Part shown: positions 44,449-53,148 of the stretch, in pieces
How positions within the stretch are numbered: position 1 is the stretch's first letter
Layout of the letters: each line of letters begins with the position of its first letter
Assembly: GCF_007829035.1 (NCBI RefSeq)
Contig: NZ_VIVQ01000001.1
Span: 1,736,001 to 1,800,000 of the forward strand
Direction of reading: 5' to 3'
DNA: 64,000 bases
Origin: Rudaeicoccus suwonensis
GTDB taxonomy: Bacteria > Actinomycetota > Actinomycetes > Actinomycetales > Dermatophilaceae
Position numbers and translations under genes: made by a program
Notes under the pieces: generated by a model
What the model was told of the DNA's origin: nothing
The model's input: the letters and a program-made list of their open reading frames with translations, nothing else
Databases searched by the model: none

Positions 44449-45189
44449 TCAGCCGACTGGTCCGCCGGGTGAGAGCAGATCTATCCACCGGTCGGCGAGG
44501 GCCTCCCACTCGTGACGGAGCCGATCCTCCGCCGCGCGCACCTCGTCGAGCACGTCGGTTGCGGTGCGACCCGCGCGTGCCAGACCGTCCGTGTCAGCGG
44601 CCGCCCACGGCTCGATGTCGACCGCGAGAACCTCCGGGTGAAATTGCGTTCCCCACACCCGATCCCCCAGCCGGAATGCCTGGTTGGGACACCGACTTGT
44701 CTCGCACAGCGACACCGCGTCCTGCGGCAGACTGCTGATCTCCTCCTGATGCCATTCGACGGCCATGGCGTCCTCGCTCATGGCCGACAACAGCAGGTCT
44801 GCCCGCCCCGCGGAGGTGAGGCGCAGGGAGTGCAGGCCGAGCTCAGGTGCGCCGACCATCCGGGTCACTGCACCACCGCACGCCACTGCCAGCAACTCTG
44901 CACCGAGGCACAGGCCCAAGGTCGGAAGGTCGCGAGAAACAGCTTGCTGCAACAGGTTTCGTACATCCGGCAGCCACGGTGCGGCATCGTCCTCGCACGG
45001 ACCGACCGCGCCACCGAGCACGACCAGGCCGAGCATCCCGTCAAGGTCACTCGGCACGGGGTCGCCGGCATACGCATGGACTGTTGTGGTGGGAATCCCG
45101 CGGTGGCGCATCCGGGCGCCGACCAGGCCGGGACCGGCGGCGGCTTCGTGCTGGATGAAGACAACGACGGGTTCGGTGTCAGGCTGCAT
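44449..45189 (-). CDS. Class I glutamine amidotransferase domain protein
   Basis: A 246-residue stand-alone GATase1: LGGAVGPCEDD, the nucleophile elbow LGLCLGAELLA (Cys), and GTQFHPE (His-x-Glu). Relatives are annotated as GMP-synthase-like glutamine amidotransferases that release ammonia or hydrolyse gamma-glutamyl compounds. No synthetase partner is adjacent. It is the third gene after a quinone reductase and an SCP2-like protein on the same strand, with a 30-base gap. Confidence 0.88.
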   Translation of the reverse strand: MQPDTEPVVVFIQHEAAAGPGLVGARMRHRGIPTTTVHAYAGDPVPSDLDGMLGLVVLGGAVGPCEDDAAPWLPDVRNLLQQAVSRDLPTLGLCLGAELLAVACGGAVTRMVGAPELGLHSLRLTSAGRADLLLSAMSEDAMAVEWHQEEISSLPQDAVSLCETSRCPNQAFRLGDRVWGTQFHPEVLAVDIEPWAAADTDGLARAGRTATDVLDEVRAAEDRLRHEWEALADRWIDLLSPGGPVG

Positions 45190-45219
45190 GGCACCGAGGT
45201 TAGTGAGGCTGTCAGTGGC

Positions 45220-46146
45220 TCACTTGCGCGGCTTCGGGGTCTCCATCGCGCGTCCGAGCGTGATCGCCGCCGCCTTGTCGCCGCTGACCTTGATGCGGCC
45301 CTGCAGTCCGGCTTTGACGGCATTGAGGTTGCCGGTCGCCAGCTTGAGGAAGTCCGCAGAGGTCATCGAGATCGTTGTGTTTCGATCGGCAGTTTCGCCG
45401 GTCTCGACCGTCGCCACGCCGTTGACCATGCGCACGACATACCGCTCGACGGTGGGGCCACCGGTCAGCTTGAAGACGGCGGTCGTCGTCAGGCGCGCGG
45501 CCTTGCGCTTGTTGACGTGATCGGGCAGTCGGTGGAAGACCTCGGCGAGCACGATCGGCCCTACCGGCCCGGCCATCACGCGAGCCAGCGTCTGGTCGCT
45601 GACTGCCTTCACCGACGCGCCGACATCGGCCGGATCCATCGCGCCCGGGTCGATGCTGTGGTCCGAATCGTCAGCTCCTGCAAGGGTGCCCGACAGAGCG
45701 AGGGCGAGTTCTGCGTCGCCTTCGATCTCCAGCTGACCTTCGATCGCGAGCAGTCCTGCATTGGCGTGCCCGGCGAGCAGCCGCAGGAAGTCACTCGGTG
45801 AGCTGCGGATGATGACATCCCACTCGGTGGCATCAGAGCCGTCTTCCACGGTCGTGCCGCGCCAGCGCACTGTGCGGTCCAGCACCAAGTCGGCGCCGTC
45901 GCTGAGTTCGAATCCGACGACGCCGAGGATGCCGGCGAGCTTGTCGACGGGAACGTATGCCGGGATCGTCGTGAGCATCTTGTCTATGATCAGCACGGCC
46001 CGATCAGCCTGAGCCGCAAGCAGATTCAGCTGCGCCAGTGGGAGTCCCCGCACCTCGTCCGCGAGGTCGGAAGGGTCGAACTCGGCGATCCGTTGGGCGG
46101 CGCGCGCCGGGTCGATGTCGGTCAGGTCCGCGATGGTGCTCGGCAT
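45220..46146 (-). CDS. Protein with two SCP2/sterol-transfer-like domains
   Basis: A 308-residue soluble protein. Two related halves, about residues 75-165 and 205-300, share the pattern W-x-V/I-I..SPSDFLRLLAGHANAGLLAIEGQLEIEGDAELAL and ISMTSADFLKLATGNLNAVKAGLQGRIKVSGDKAAAI, which is the SCP2 sterol-carrier fold. The N-terminal 70 residues are helical. Such proteins bind lipids or fatty-acyl CoA. Gene order with a quinone reductase suggests a lipid or redox role, unproved. Confidence 0.8.
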   Translation of the reverse strand: MPSTIADLTDIDPARAAQRIAEFDPSDLADEVRGLPLAQLNLLAAQADRAVLIIDKMLTTIPAYVPVDKLAGILGVVGFELSDGADLVLDRTVRWRGTTVEDGSDATEWDVIIRSSPSDFLRLLAGHANAGLLAIEGQLEIEGDAELALALSGTLAGADDSDHSIDPGAMDPADVGASVKAVSDQTLARVMAGPVGPIVLAEVFHRLPDHVNKRKAARLTTTAVFKLTGGPTVERYVVRMVNGVATVETGETADRNTTISMTSADFLKLATGNLNAVKAGLQGRIKVSGDKAAAITLGRAMETPKPRK

Positions 46147-46190
46147 ACTCGTCCCTCGATTTCGGGGTGGCGTGTGGGGCCGCTCGGTTC

Positions 46191-47174
46191 TCAGTGCTGG
46201 GGCATGGTGAGGATCAGTTTGCCGGTGGTCCGGCGGCCTTCAAGCGCTTGGTACGCATCGGCGGCCTGTTCCAGCGGATACCGTCCGCCGATGTCGAGGT
46301 GCAGAGATCCGTCGGCGAGCTGTCCGAGGATGTCCCCCGCGCGCCAGAGCAACTCCTCGCGGTCCTGCAGGTAGGCGCCCAGACTCGGCCGTGTCACGAA
46401 CAGCGAACCGCGCTTGTTCAGCTCCTGCAGGTCGAACGGCGGCACCTGACCGCTCGCGCCGCCGAAGAGCACCATCATTCCCCGAGGACGGAGGCTGGCC
46501 AGTGATGCGTCGAAAGTGGCCTTGCCGACTCCGTCATACGCGACGTCGACGCCGCGACCCGCAACGCGGCGGATCTCCTGCGCAAGGTCACCGTCGAAGG
46601 TCGCGTAGTTGATCAGGTGTCGAGCACCCAACGCCCTTGCGATCTCGAGCTTTTCGTCAGATCCCGCGGTCGCGACGACGCCGGCTCCCTTCCCGGTGAT
46701 CAACTGAACGAGCAGCTGGCCGACTCCCCCTGCGGCAGCGTGCACCAGAGCGATCTGGCCCGCTTGCACCGGCCAGGTCGACTCGACGAGGTAGTGCGCG
46801 GTCATGCCCTGCAGCATCGCGGCCGCCGCGGTTTCGAGCGACAGACCGTCCGGCACCGGCACGACAGCAGCGGCCGGAACATTCACCAGTTCGGCGGCGC
46901 TGCCTGCCGCCTGACCCCACGCGACCCGATCGCCTTCTGCGAACTCGGTCACATCGGCACCGACGGCCGTGACGACACCGGCACCCTCTTCACCGAGCAC
47001 GAACGGTGTTGGGATGGGGTAGATCCCCTGACGCTTGTAGACGTCGATGAAGTTGACCCCTGCTGCGGCGACGCGGACCTGCACCTCGCGGGAATCTGGC
47101 AGCGGCACGTCGCGGTCCTGGACCTGCAGGACCTCTCGGTCGCCGGGAGTGGTGACAACAAGAGCACGAGTCAT
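46191..47174 (-). CDS. NADPH:quinone reductase (zinc-free MDR family)
   Basis: A 327-residue medium-chain oxidoreductase. VNFIDVYKRQGIYP is the QOR substrate-site signature, VLGEEGAGVVTAVG follows, the NADPH loop is HAAAGGVGQLLVQL, and VVATAGSDEKLEIARALGA binds the phosphate side. No structural or catalytic Zn cysteines are present. It reduces quinones by one or two electrons. ATG at 47174. Followed by the SCP2-like gene 44 bases downstream. Confidence 0.92.
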   Translation of the reverse strand: MTRALVVTTPGDREVLQVQDRDVPLPDSREVQVRVAAAGVNFIDVYKRQGIYPIPTPFVLGEEGAGVVTAVGADVTEFAEGDRVAWGQAAGSAAELVNVPAAAVVPVPDGLSLETAAAAMLQGMTAHYLVESTWPVQAGQIALVHAAAGGVGQLLVQLITGKGAGVVATAGSDEKLEIARALGARHLINYATFDGDLAQEIRRVAGRGVDVAYDGVGKATFDASLASLRPRGMMVLFGGASGQVPPFDLQELNKRGSLFVTRPSLGAYLQDREELLWRAGDILGQLADGSLHLDIGGRYPLEQAADAYQALEGRRTTGKLILTMPQH

Positions 47175-47545
47175 GCCCTCGACCCTATTGCGGTCGAATG
47201 AGCGACGTGCGGTACCCGCCCCTCAGCGACGCGCTTTCCACATTGGAGTGACAATGTCGCCGGCCGACCATGGACACGGTCGACAACGCCATGGATCGAG
47301 CTGCAACAGGACGTCGGGCAGCGCAGGTCAGGTGATGGTGACGTGCGAAGCTCGCGATGGGTGTGCTGCCGGATCGCGCCCGTGGCCTCGGCCATTCCCA
47401 GGAATTCGACGTGACACATGAGTGTGCTGCCGAATCGTGCCCATGGCCGTGGCCGTGGCCTCGGCTGCGGAACCGCTTCGGTGCCAAACCTCAACCTTCG
47501 TGCGGTTCGTCTTGCATCTCGACTCGAACGTATGTACGATGAGGT
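47175..47545. other. Intergenic region with two imperfect 61-bp direct repeats
   Basis: The 371 bases between divergent QOR and DUF222 genes contain a repeated word GTGTGCTGCCGGATCGCG at 47361 and a diverged copy at 47422 (GTGTGCTGCCGAATCGTG), each followed by a GTGGCC/CCTCGGC run. Open frames here arise from this GTGGCC-rich repeat and none is a credible gene. Just before the ATG, CGTATGTACGATGAGGTATG is AT-richer and may be part of the DUF222 promoter. Confidence 0.5.
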
Positions 47546-49276
47546 ATGTCGATCGCACCACTGCTGGCCGAGTCGGTGGTGGAGTCTGCCTCCAGTTCGG
47601 AGTTGCTGGAAGCGGCGGGTGTGTTGATGGTGCGGGCGTTCGAGGTGATCTGCGGTGATGCTCCCGGGTTGTCCCGGGACGAGCTCTTGGCGCAGGTCGA
47701 GGCCGTGCAGCGGGTGGCGAATTCGGTGGATGGTGCCCGGGTGGTGCGGTTGGCGCAGGTCGCTTCGATTGAAGAAGTGATCGACCTGACCGGTGAGACC
47801 GAGGGTCCGCCGGTGACGTCGTGGGTGCGGCACCAGTTGGGATGGACCAACGAATGGGTCTCCTCCGAGATCGGGGCCCTGCTGGCCTGGGGTCCCCGGC
47901 AAGCCGATACCCGCCTGGACCAAGCCCTGGACGCGGTCACGTTGACACCGAGACTGTTGCGGGAGGTGGGGGCTGGCCGGTTAGCGGTGGAGAAGATGCA
48001 CAAGGTCACCGCCGCCTTGGGCTGCGCGTCCGCTGAGACCGCGGCCGCGGTGGAGTCCGCGCTCCTGGATCAAGGGATTGGTGGGTTGACCACCACGCAG
48101 ATTGCCAGGCGGGTCCCGAGGATCCTGGCCGACCTTGACCCGACCGCGGCAGAAGCATCCGGTGCCAAGGCCCGGGAGCGGGAGGTCGGGGTGTCCTGTC
48201 GCGCCTCCCAGGTTCCGGGGTTGAGTGAGATCAAGGTCGTGCTGGACTCAGCCCAAGCAGCGCGGATCATGTCCGCGGTGGAGCAACTGGCCCGGCAACT
48301 TCATCAGGATGCGGTGGAGGTGATCAGTTTGCCGCAATGCCGTGTCGATGCGTTGGTGGATTTGGTGTTGCAGAACGTCCACATCGACACCCACCTCACT
48401 TTCGGTATCCCCGTCATGACCGGGGTCGATGTTGATGCGGGATGTCAGGCAGGCTCGGCCGACCTCGACACCTGCTCGGATACTGCTCGGGCACGGGTCG
48501 CGGCGTTGTGTGACCGGTTGTTCCCCGACCCGCACACCATGGGCTGGACCCAGGTCGTCCGTACCGAGAACGACCCACCACCACCCGACGACCAGGACGG
48601 GTGGACTCGTGCGGTCCCACCGGAACCACCCGACGACGTCTTCGACGATGACCCCGACCATGAAATCGACTGGGACACCGCCCTGGCACACCTGGTCGAC
48701 TCGCTACCCGACCCACCCGGCGAAGGCGTGTTCACCGCCGAGGCGCACCGCGGCGACTACCCGGACGGTGAAGCCTCGACCGTGCACGACAGCCCCGGCC
48801 AGTCGTCCGCGACCAGCCAGTCGGTCGAGTCGTCCGCGGTGCAGGGCCGGTCGGTCGCGGGGTTGGGTCCGGTGATCGTGCCTGGTGTCGGAACGATCCT
48901 GCCCTCCCACGTCCACGCGTTGACCAGCACGCTCGGGGTGTCCCTGGCACGCACACTCCTGGACGCGACCACCGGTGTCCTGGTCCAAGCAACCTCCACC
49001 AAGTACCGCCCCACCGCCGGCATCGCCCGATTCGTCAAAGACCGCGACCAGCACTGCCGATTCCCCGGCTGCACCCAACCCGCCACCTACTGCGACGCCG
49101 ACCACGTCACCCCCTGGCCGGCAGGCGCTACGACCCCGGCGAACCTGCAATCCCTGTGCCGGCATCATCACCGGGTCAAGCACCAAACCCGGTGGCAGGT
49201 CACCATGACCACCGACGGCGTCTGCACCTGGACCAGCCCCAGCGGCCGTCGCTACCTCACCCAACCCGCCGACTGA
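47546..49276 (+). CDS. DUF222/13E12-family HNH endonuclease
   Basis: A 576-residue protein. Residues about 20-330 form the DUF222 (13E12) domain, with the LTPRLLREVGAGRLAVEKMHKV region. A Pro/Asp-rich acidic stretch (PPPPDDQDGWTRAVPPEPPDD) leads to the C-terminal HNH domain, CRFPGCTQPATYCDADHV...NLQSLCRHHHRVKH, with CxxC, a DADH metal pair and CRHHH. This is a multicopy family in actinomycetes, often behaving like a mobile or rearranging repeat (REP13E12). Function is unknown, DNA cleavage presumed. The GNCATAC word is absent from it. ATG at 47546. Confidence 0.88.
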   Translation: MSIAPLLAESVVESASSSELLEAAGVLMVRAFEVICGDAPGLSRDELLAQVEAVQRVANSVDGARVVRLAQVASIEEVIDLTGETEGPPVTSWVRHQLGWTNEWVSSEIGALLAWGPRQADTRLDQALDAVTLTPRLLREVGAGRLAVEKMHKVTAALGCASAETAAAVESALLDQGIGGLTTTQIARRVPRILADLDPTAAEASGAKAREREVGVSCRASQVPGLSEIKVVLDSAQAARIMSAVEQLARQLHQDAVEVISLPQCRVDALVDLVLQNVHIDTHLTFGIPVMTGVDVDAGCQAGSADLDTCSDTARARVAALCDRLFPDPHTMGWTQVVRTENDPPPPDDQDGWTRAVPPEPPDDVFDDDPDHEIDWDTALAHLVDSLPDPPGEGVFTAEAHRGDYPDGEASTVHDSPGQSSATSQSVESSAVQGRSVAGLGPVIVPGVGTILPSHVHALTSTLGVSLARTLLDATTGVLVQATSTKYRPTAGIARFVKDRDQHCRFPGCTQPATYCDADHVTPWPAGATTPANLQSLCRHHHRVKHQTRWQVTMTTDGVCTWTSPSGRRYLTQPAD

Positions 49277-49455
49277 ACCGACAGGAACCCGGCACCGAGA
49301 TCCGTGGTGTCAAGCACAGCCACCGGCGACGGAGTCTCCGCGCTTCACCAACTGACGTCACGGCCCGGTGGTGGGCAGACACCGATGCGGCTCGCGCGCA
49401 CGAGTTCAAGACCGGCGATTGGCGCCAATTCTGCCGCTGGCAGGTCGAGTGCGAA

Positions 49456-50316
49456 TCAGTTGTTGCCAGCAGGTGGCGTTTGACGCCATTCAGCGACACC
49501 GAAGCGAGCTGTGCAGTTCCACACCTGCTTCACCTGCTGGGGATCATGCCTGCCCGCCCGAGCAAGATCACCGATCATCCGAGGCACCAACCGCCCGTCC
49601 ACGGCTGCCGCTTCCGCGAGCCGAACGACCTCCGCTCCGCGATAGTGCGAATGTGCCCCGATCTGCCGAACGTCGGCGACGAAACCCTCATGCCACTCGA
49701 CCGCGCACGGCGCGTCTGCGACAGCTCGTTCGACGCGCGTCCCGCGGAAGCTCGGATCCAGGACGATCGCCTCGACGTCGGTGCGCAGATCGATGTGCCC
49801 GTGAACATGCGCCTCGACGTAGTCATCCAGCAGATCGCACTCCGCAGCGTCGGCCAGATCAGTCAGACCACAGCGATCCGCAGTGCCGAAAGCCGTCGGT
49901 GACGCGCTGCTGTCGGGAAAGCAGAACGTCGTTCGCCGCAGCGTGTGAGACGCCAACCGGATGTATGACGAGCCGAACCGCGGTGAGGCGCCGAACGACC
50001 GGTGGCGGTGATTCAGTGCCCCGTACTTGGGCCGCAGGTCCACGGTGCCACCGTCATACGCTTCACCGAAAATGGCGCTCTCCCAACGGAATCGATCACC
50101 ACCCGGGTATGCGGTCAAACCGCCGTTGCTCGTCGCGGTGACGAACTGCGACAGGTACGCGCCACTGTGAACCAGGCTCTCGATCACCCACTCGTCGGCA
50201 CGCGTCGTGAGTCGATCCGGATGGAAGCTGCACGTCACACGCAAGGTCGGATCCAACACGGAACCGTGTGACCGTGCCGCGACGTGCGCAAGAGCGGTCG
50301 TAACCCGGTCAGGCAT
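49456..50316 (-). CDS. DUF3626 family protein
   Basis: A 286-residue protein resembling DUF3626: VTCSFHPDRLTTR, FVTATSNGGLTAYPGGDRFRWES, FGEAYDG, RPKYGALNHRHR, PRFGSSYIRL, RRTTFCFPDS and a C-terminal ADAAECDLLDDYVEAHVHGHIDLRTDVEAIVLDPSF. The invariant HPDR, GGDR and KYGALN clusters look like an active site, but the function is not known; I would not call it a toxin on this evidence. ATG at 50316 overlaps the upstream GNAT stop by eight bases. The 179 bases 49277-49455 between it and the DUF222 gene (convergent) hold nothing I can identify. Confidence 0.75.
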   Translation of the reverse strand: MPDRVTTALAHVAARSHGSVLDPTLRVTCSFHPDRLTTRADEWVIESLVHSGAYLSQFVTATSNGGLTAYPGGDRFRWESAIFGEAYDGGTVDLRPKYGALNHRHRSFGASPRFGSSYIRLASHTLRRTTFCFPDSSASPTAFGTADRCGLTDLADAAECDLLDDYVEAHVHGHIDLRTDVEAIVLDPSFRGTRVERAVADAPCAVEWHEGFVADVRQIGAHSHYRGAEVVRLAEAAAVDGRLVPRMIGDLARAGRHDPQQVKQVWNCTARFGVAEWRQTPPAGNN

Positions 50317-50977
50317 CGACACCCCTTGGGGAGAAAAGTTGGACGCTGCCGATCGGCGCGAAACCAACCGCGAGCAGTGCTCGCACACTGGCGACATTTC
50401 CTGGCGACGCCGACGCCAACAGCACCTCACCCGGACACACCAGGTGCGTCGTCGCCTCGAGCACTGCGCCGATCAGACCACCGCCACGCACCTCCGGCGC
50501 CAACTCGAATCCAATTTCCGCCAGACCACCGAGGCCGCGGCCGCAGGTGACGATCACATCAGCACTGTCGGCCAAGCCCAGGACCTGCAACTCGTCGCGC
50601 CAGGAAGCAGCCAACTGCGCCCGCGGGTGCCTATCCAGATCAGGTCGCGGCACCAGCAGCCGCTGCGGACCCGGCCGCCCCCGGGCCGCCACCACCAGAT
50701 CGAGGCTGTCGATCCGACCGCCGTCACCGGCGAGCGCGGTGATCACACGGGGGTCCGCCGCACCGCCGAAACCGTTGACGCCCAACGCCGTCAGTGCCTC
50801 GTCATCCCACCGCGGTGGCACGCACATGACGGCATGACCGGTGAACGCGAGAACGGCATACGTGCCCGGTCGCCACGGCGGTATACGAGTCCAACCGCCG
50901 TCGACGGGCAGAGACCGCCCATCGGCGCAGTCGGTCAGGATGCTGGCAAGTGGATGGCCTTGACGGCCCTCGCTCAC
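50309..50977 (-). CDS. GNAT-like acetyltransferase
   Basis: A 222-residue protein. The N-terminal half (WTRIPPWRPGTYAVLAFTGHAVMCV) is unlike standard GNATs, and the C-terminal half has GLAEIGFELAPEVRGGGLIGAVLEA and LLASASPGNVASVRALLAVGFAPIGSVQLF, the acetyl-CoA loop and beta6-beta7 pattern of GNAT. GTG at 50977 overlaps the YbjQ-like stop by four bases, and its stop overlaps the DUF3626 start, so three genes are one tight operon. Confidence 0.75.
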   Translation of the reverse strand: MSEGRQGHPLASILTDCADGRSLPVDGGWTRIPPWRPGTYAVLAFTGHAVMCVPPRWDDEALTALGVNGFGGAADPRVITALAGDGGRIDSLDLVVAARGRPGPQRLLVPRPDLDRHPRAQLAASWRDELQVLGLADSADVIVTCGRGLGGLAEIGFELAPEVRGGGLIGAVLEATTHLVCPGEVLLASASPGNVASVRALLAVGFAPIGSVQLFSPRGVDA

Positions 50978-51318
50978 TGCTGTTGCGGGGCCGCTGCCTG
51001 CAGCTGCTCGGCGTATACGGCGGTGCCGTAGGCGCAGACCTCGATGCCGGTGTTGTTGTACTCGGTCGTCTCGAAGCGGAAGGCGACGACGGCGTTCGCG
51101 CCGCGGTTCTGCGCCTCCGTTGCCAGGCGGCCCAGTGCCTCTTGGCGACACTCGATCAGCAACTGTGTGATGCCCTTGAGCTCACCGCCTGCCATCGACT
51201 TGAATCCGGCGCCGATGTTGGAGCCGATGTTGCGCGAGCGCACGGTCAGACCGAAGCATTCGCCATACGTGCCCAGGATCCGGAAGCCGGGGATGTCGTT
51301 CGTCGTCACGATGATCAT
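50974..51318 (-). CDS. YbjQ/DUF74 family protein
   Basis: A 114-residue protein, the family usual length: IIVTTNDIPGFRILGTYGECFGLTVRSRNIG, AGFKSMAGGELKGITQLL, then RLATEAQNRGANAVVAFRFET and YGTAVYAE. The family forms pentameric barrels of unknown function, sometimes called heavy-metal-binding on weak grounds. ATG at 51318 is preferred to the longer ORF. First gene of an overlapping operon with a GNAT and DUF3626. Confidence 0.9.
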   Translation of the reverse strand: MIIVTTNDIPGFRILGTYGECFGLTVRSRNIGSNIGAGFKSMAGGELKGITQLLIECRQEALGRLATEAQNRGANAVVAFRFETTEYNNTGIEVCAYGTAVYAEQLQAAAPQQQ

Positions 51319-51428
51319 GGGCCAACAGTAGGCAACGACAGAGGTGTATGTCGGGCAACTCGCGCAACGACCGCAATGTCCGCGCCGACGCTCCGGCACG
51401 TCAGGCGAGCAGCTTCAGCAGAACCGCC

Positions 51429-52049
51429 TCAGGCGAAGGGGGCCGGGTCGCCGGCGCCGATGCGGACGACTTCGGGATACCCCTGTGAGTAGTCGATCAC
51501 CGTGGTCGGTTCGATGCCACACTCCCCGGAATCGATGACCGCGTCGACCTGATGGTCCAGCTCCTCCTTGACCTGCCACCCGTCCGTGAGGGGTTCGTCC
51601 TCGTCCGGCAGCAGCAAGGTGCTGGTCATCATCGGCTCACCGAGTTCCTTCACGAGCGCACAGGCCACCGGATGGTCGCTGATGCGCACGCCGACGGTCT
51701 TGCGTTTGGGCTGCAAGAGCCGGCGGGGCACCTCCGAGGTCGCGGGAAGGATGAAGGTGTACGGCCCGGGAGTCGCCGACTTGATGGCGCGAAAGACCTT
51801 GTTGTCGATGTGCACCAGCTGCCCCAACTGTCCGAAGTCGGCACACAACAGGGTGAAGTTGTGCTTGTCGTTCAACTGCCGGATCCGCACGATGCGGTCC
51901 CGGCCCTCCTGATTGCCCATCGTGCAGCCGAGCGCGAAACAGGAGTCGGTCGGATACGCGACAAGTCCGCCGTCGCGCAGGATCTGCACCGCCTGACCGA
52001 TGCTGCGCGGCTGCGGATCCCTAGGGTGGACGTCGAAGTACCTGGCCAT
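51429..52049 (-). CDS. YciO/Sua5 family protein (threonylcarbamoyl-AMP synthase-like)
   Basis: A 206-residue YrdC-fold protein: GGLVAYPTDSCFALGC, then NDKHNFTLLCADFGQLGQLV, TPGPYTFILPATSEVPRRL, GVRISDHPVACALVKELGEP and a C-terminal CGIEPTTVIDYSQGYPEVVRIGAG. The KHNFTLLCAD signature places it with YciO rather than the essential TsaC, so a role in tRNA t6A formation is possible but less certain. ATG at 52049, 23 bases from the divergent cupin gene. Confidence 0.85.
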   Translation of the reverse strand: MARYFDVHPRDPQPRSIGQAVQILRDGGLVAYPTDSCFALGCTMGNQEGRDRIVRIRQLNDKHNFTLLCADFGQLGQLVHIDNKVFRAIKSATPGPYTFILPATSEVPRRLLQPKRKTVGVRISDHPVACALVKELGEPMMTSTLLLPDEDEPLTDGWQVKEELDHQVDAVIDSGECGIEPTTVIDYSQGYPEVVRIGAGDPAPFA

Positions 52050-52072
52050 TCCCCCACGTTAGGACCAAACGC

Positions 52073-52507
52073 GTGACAACGCTGCCTTCCTGGGCCGAAA
52101 CCCTTGACCTGCAACCGCATCCGGAGGGCGGATGGTACGCCGAGACCTACCGCCACCACACCTCCAGACACTTTCCCGCGCCGTATGACGCACCGCGCTC
52201 GCTCGCGACGGCGATCTACTTCCTGCTGATGCCGGGTGAATCCAGCGCGTGGCATCGGGTGCACTCCGACGAACTCTGGCTGCATCACCGAGGCGGCCCG
52301 CTGGAACTGTCGCTCGGCGGTGACGGCCAGGATCCGCAGTCCGCCACGACAGTGGTCGTCGGCAGCGAGATCACTGCCGGTGAGCGACCGCAGGCTCTTG
52401 TGCCGGGAGGCCACTGGCAGGCGGCGCGGCCGCTGCGCGACGAGCCGGTGTTGGTGTCGTGCATCGTGGTGCCCGGCTTCGACTTCGCCGATTTCGAGTT
52501 GCGCTGA
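52073..52507 (+). CDS. Cupin domain protein (DUF985)
   Basis: A 144-residue single-domain cupin: HPEGGWYAETYR, then IYFLLMPGESSAWHRVHSDELWLHHRGGPLEL with the metal-site His pair, and LVPGGHWQAARPL. DUF985 relatives are presumed sugar or small-molecule binding enzymes. GTG start at 52073. It is divergent from the YciO gene and convergent with DUF1697. Confidence 0.9.
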   Translation: MTTLPSWAETLDLQPHPEGGWYAETYRHHTSRHFPAPYDAPRSLATAIYFLLMPGESSAWHRVHSDELWLHHRGGPLELSLGGDGQDPQSATTVVVGSEITAGERPQALVPGGHWQAARPLRDEPVLVSCIVVPGFDFADFELR

Positions 52508-52595
52508 ACGCACGCCGTGTTGGACTCGACGTGTTGAACTTGCTGCGCGCTGAGCCCGAGTTGCCTTGAGCTCAAGTTCGGCCGAGCGGCCGCGC

Positions 52596-53135
52596 TCAGG
52601 CGCCCCACGTGGCGGCCAGCGTCCGCATCACCTTCAGATCACGCGTCGTCGCGACGTTGCCACCTCGTTCGAGCACAGCATTCGAGACCTTCGCCTCATG
52701 CGTGGATTTCGCGAGCCACCAATAGGTTTCGCGACCGTGCGGATACAGGCGCTCCCCCGGAACGTCCCACTGCACCTGTCGCTGTGTGTGCTCGTCGGTG
52801 GGCGGTGCGTCATACAACGTGACGTACTGCCGGGTGGCGCCGCCGGGCAACGGATCGGGCAATGTGTCGACCAGGTGGAGGATCTGAGACAGCTCCGCGG
52901 GCGTGCGCAGGATGCATGGCACAGGGAAGCCGAACTCCGCCTCGATGATCTCCTCGAGAGTCGCCTTGACCTTGGCAGCACTGCGCATGGGCGTCGTGAC
53001 ACGCACGTTGCCACTCTGGATGTAGGTCTCGACATCGCTGAAACCGTTGCTGGACAACAGAATCCGCAGGGTCTCCATCTTCACCCACCGCGGACGTACG
53101 TTCACCGCTCGCAGGAATGCGACATACGTCGGCAT
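52596..53135 (-). CDS. DUF1697 family protein
   Basis: A 179-residue protein of typical DUF1697 length: TYVAFLRAVNVRPRWVKMETLR, LLSSNGFSDVETYIQSGNVRVTT, then EEIIEAEFGFPVPCILRTPAEL and the C-terminal YWWLAKSTHEAK and VATTRDLKVMRTLA. Function is unknown. ATG at 53135, 13 bases after the OsmC stop in the same direction, so probably co-transcribed. Confidence 0.92.
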   Translation of the reverse strand: MPTYVAFLRAVNVRPRWVKMETLRILLSSNGFSDVETYIQSGNVRVTTPMRSAAKVKATLEEIIEAEFGFPVPCILRTPAELSQILHLVDTLPDPLPGGATRQYVTLYDAPPTDEHTQRQVQWDVPGERLYPHGRETYWWLAKSTHEAKVSNAVLERGGNVATTRDLKVMRTLAATWGA

Positions 53136-53148
53136 CGCGCGGACCGCC

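Noticed and set aside
47185-47561. Minus-strand frames with repeated His-Gly, near the DUF222 gene
   Set aside because: The HGHGHGH pattern is produced by the GTGGCC direct repeats in the DNA; there is no start context or domain.
49456-50316. Calling the DUF3626 protein a toxin
   Set aside because: Conserved charged clusters look enzymatic, but nothing in sequence or context shows toxicity or a cognate immunity pair.
52530-52600. Possible terminator between the cupin and DUF1697 genes
   Set aside because: There are short palindromes such as TTGAGCTCAA and GAACTTG/CAAGTTC pairs, but no continuous stem strong enough to call.
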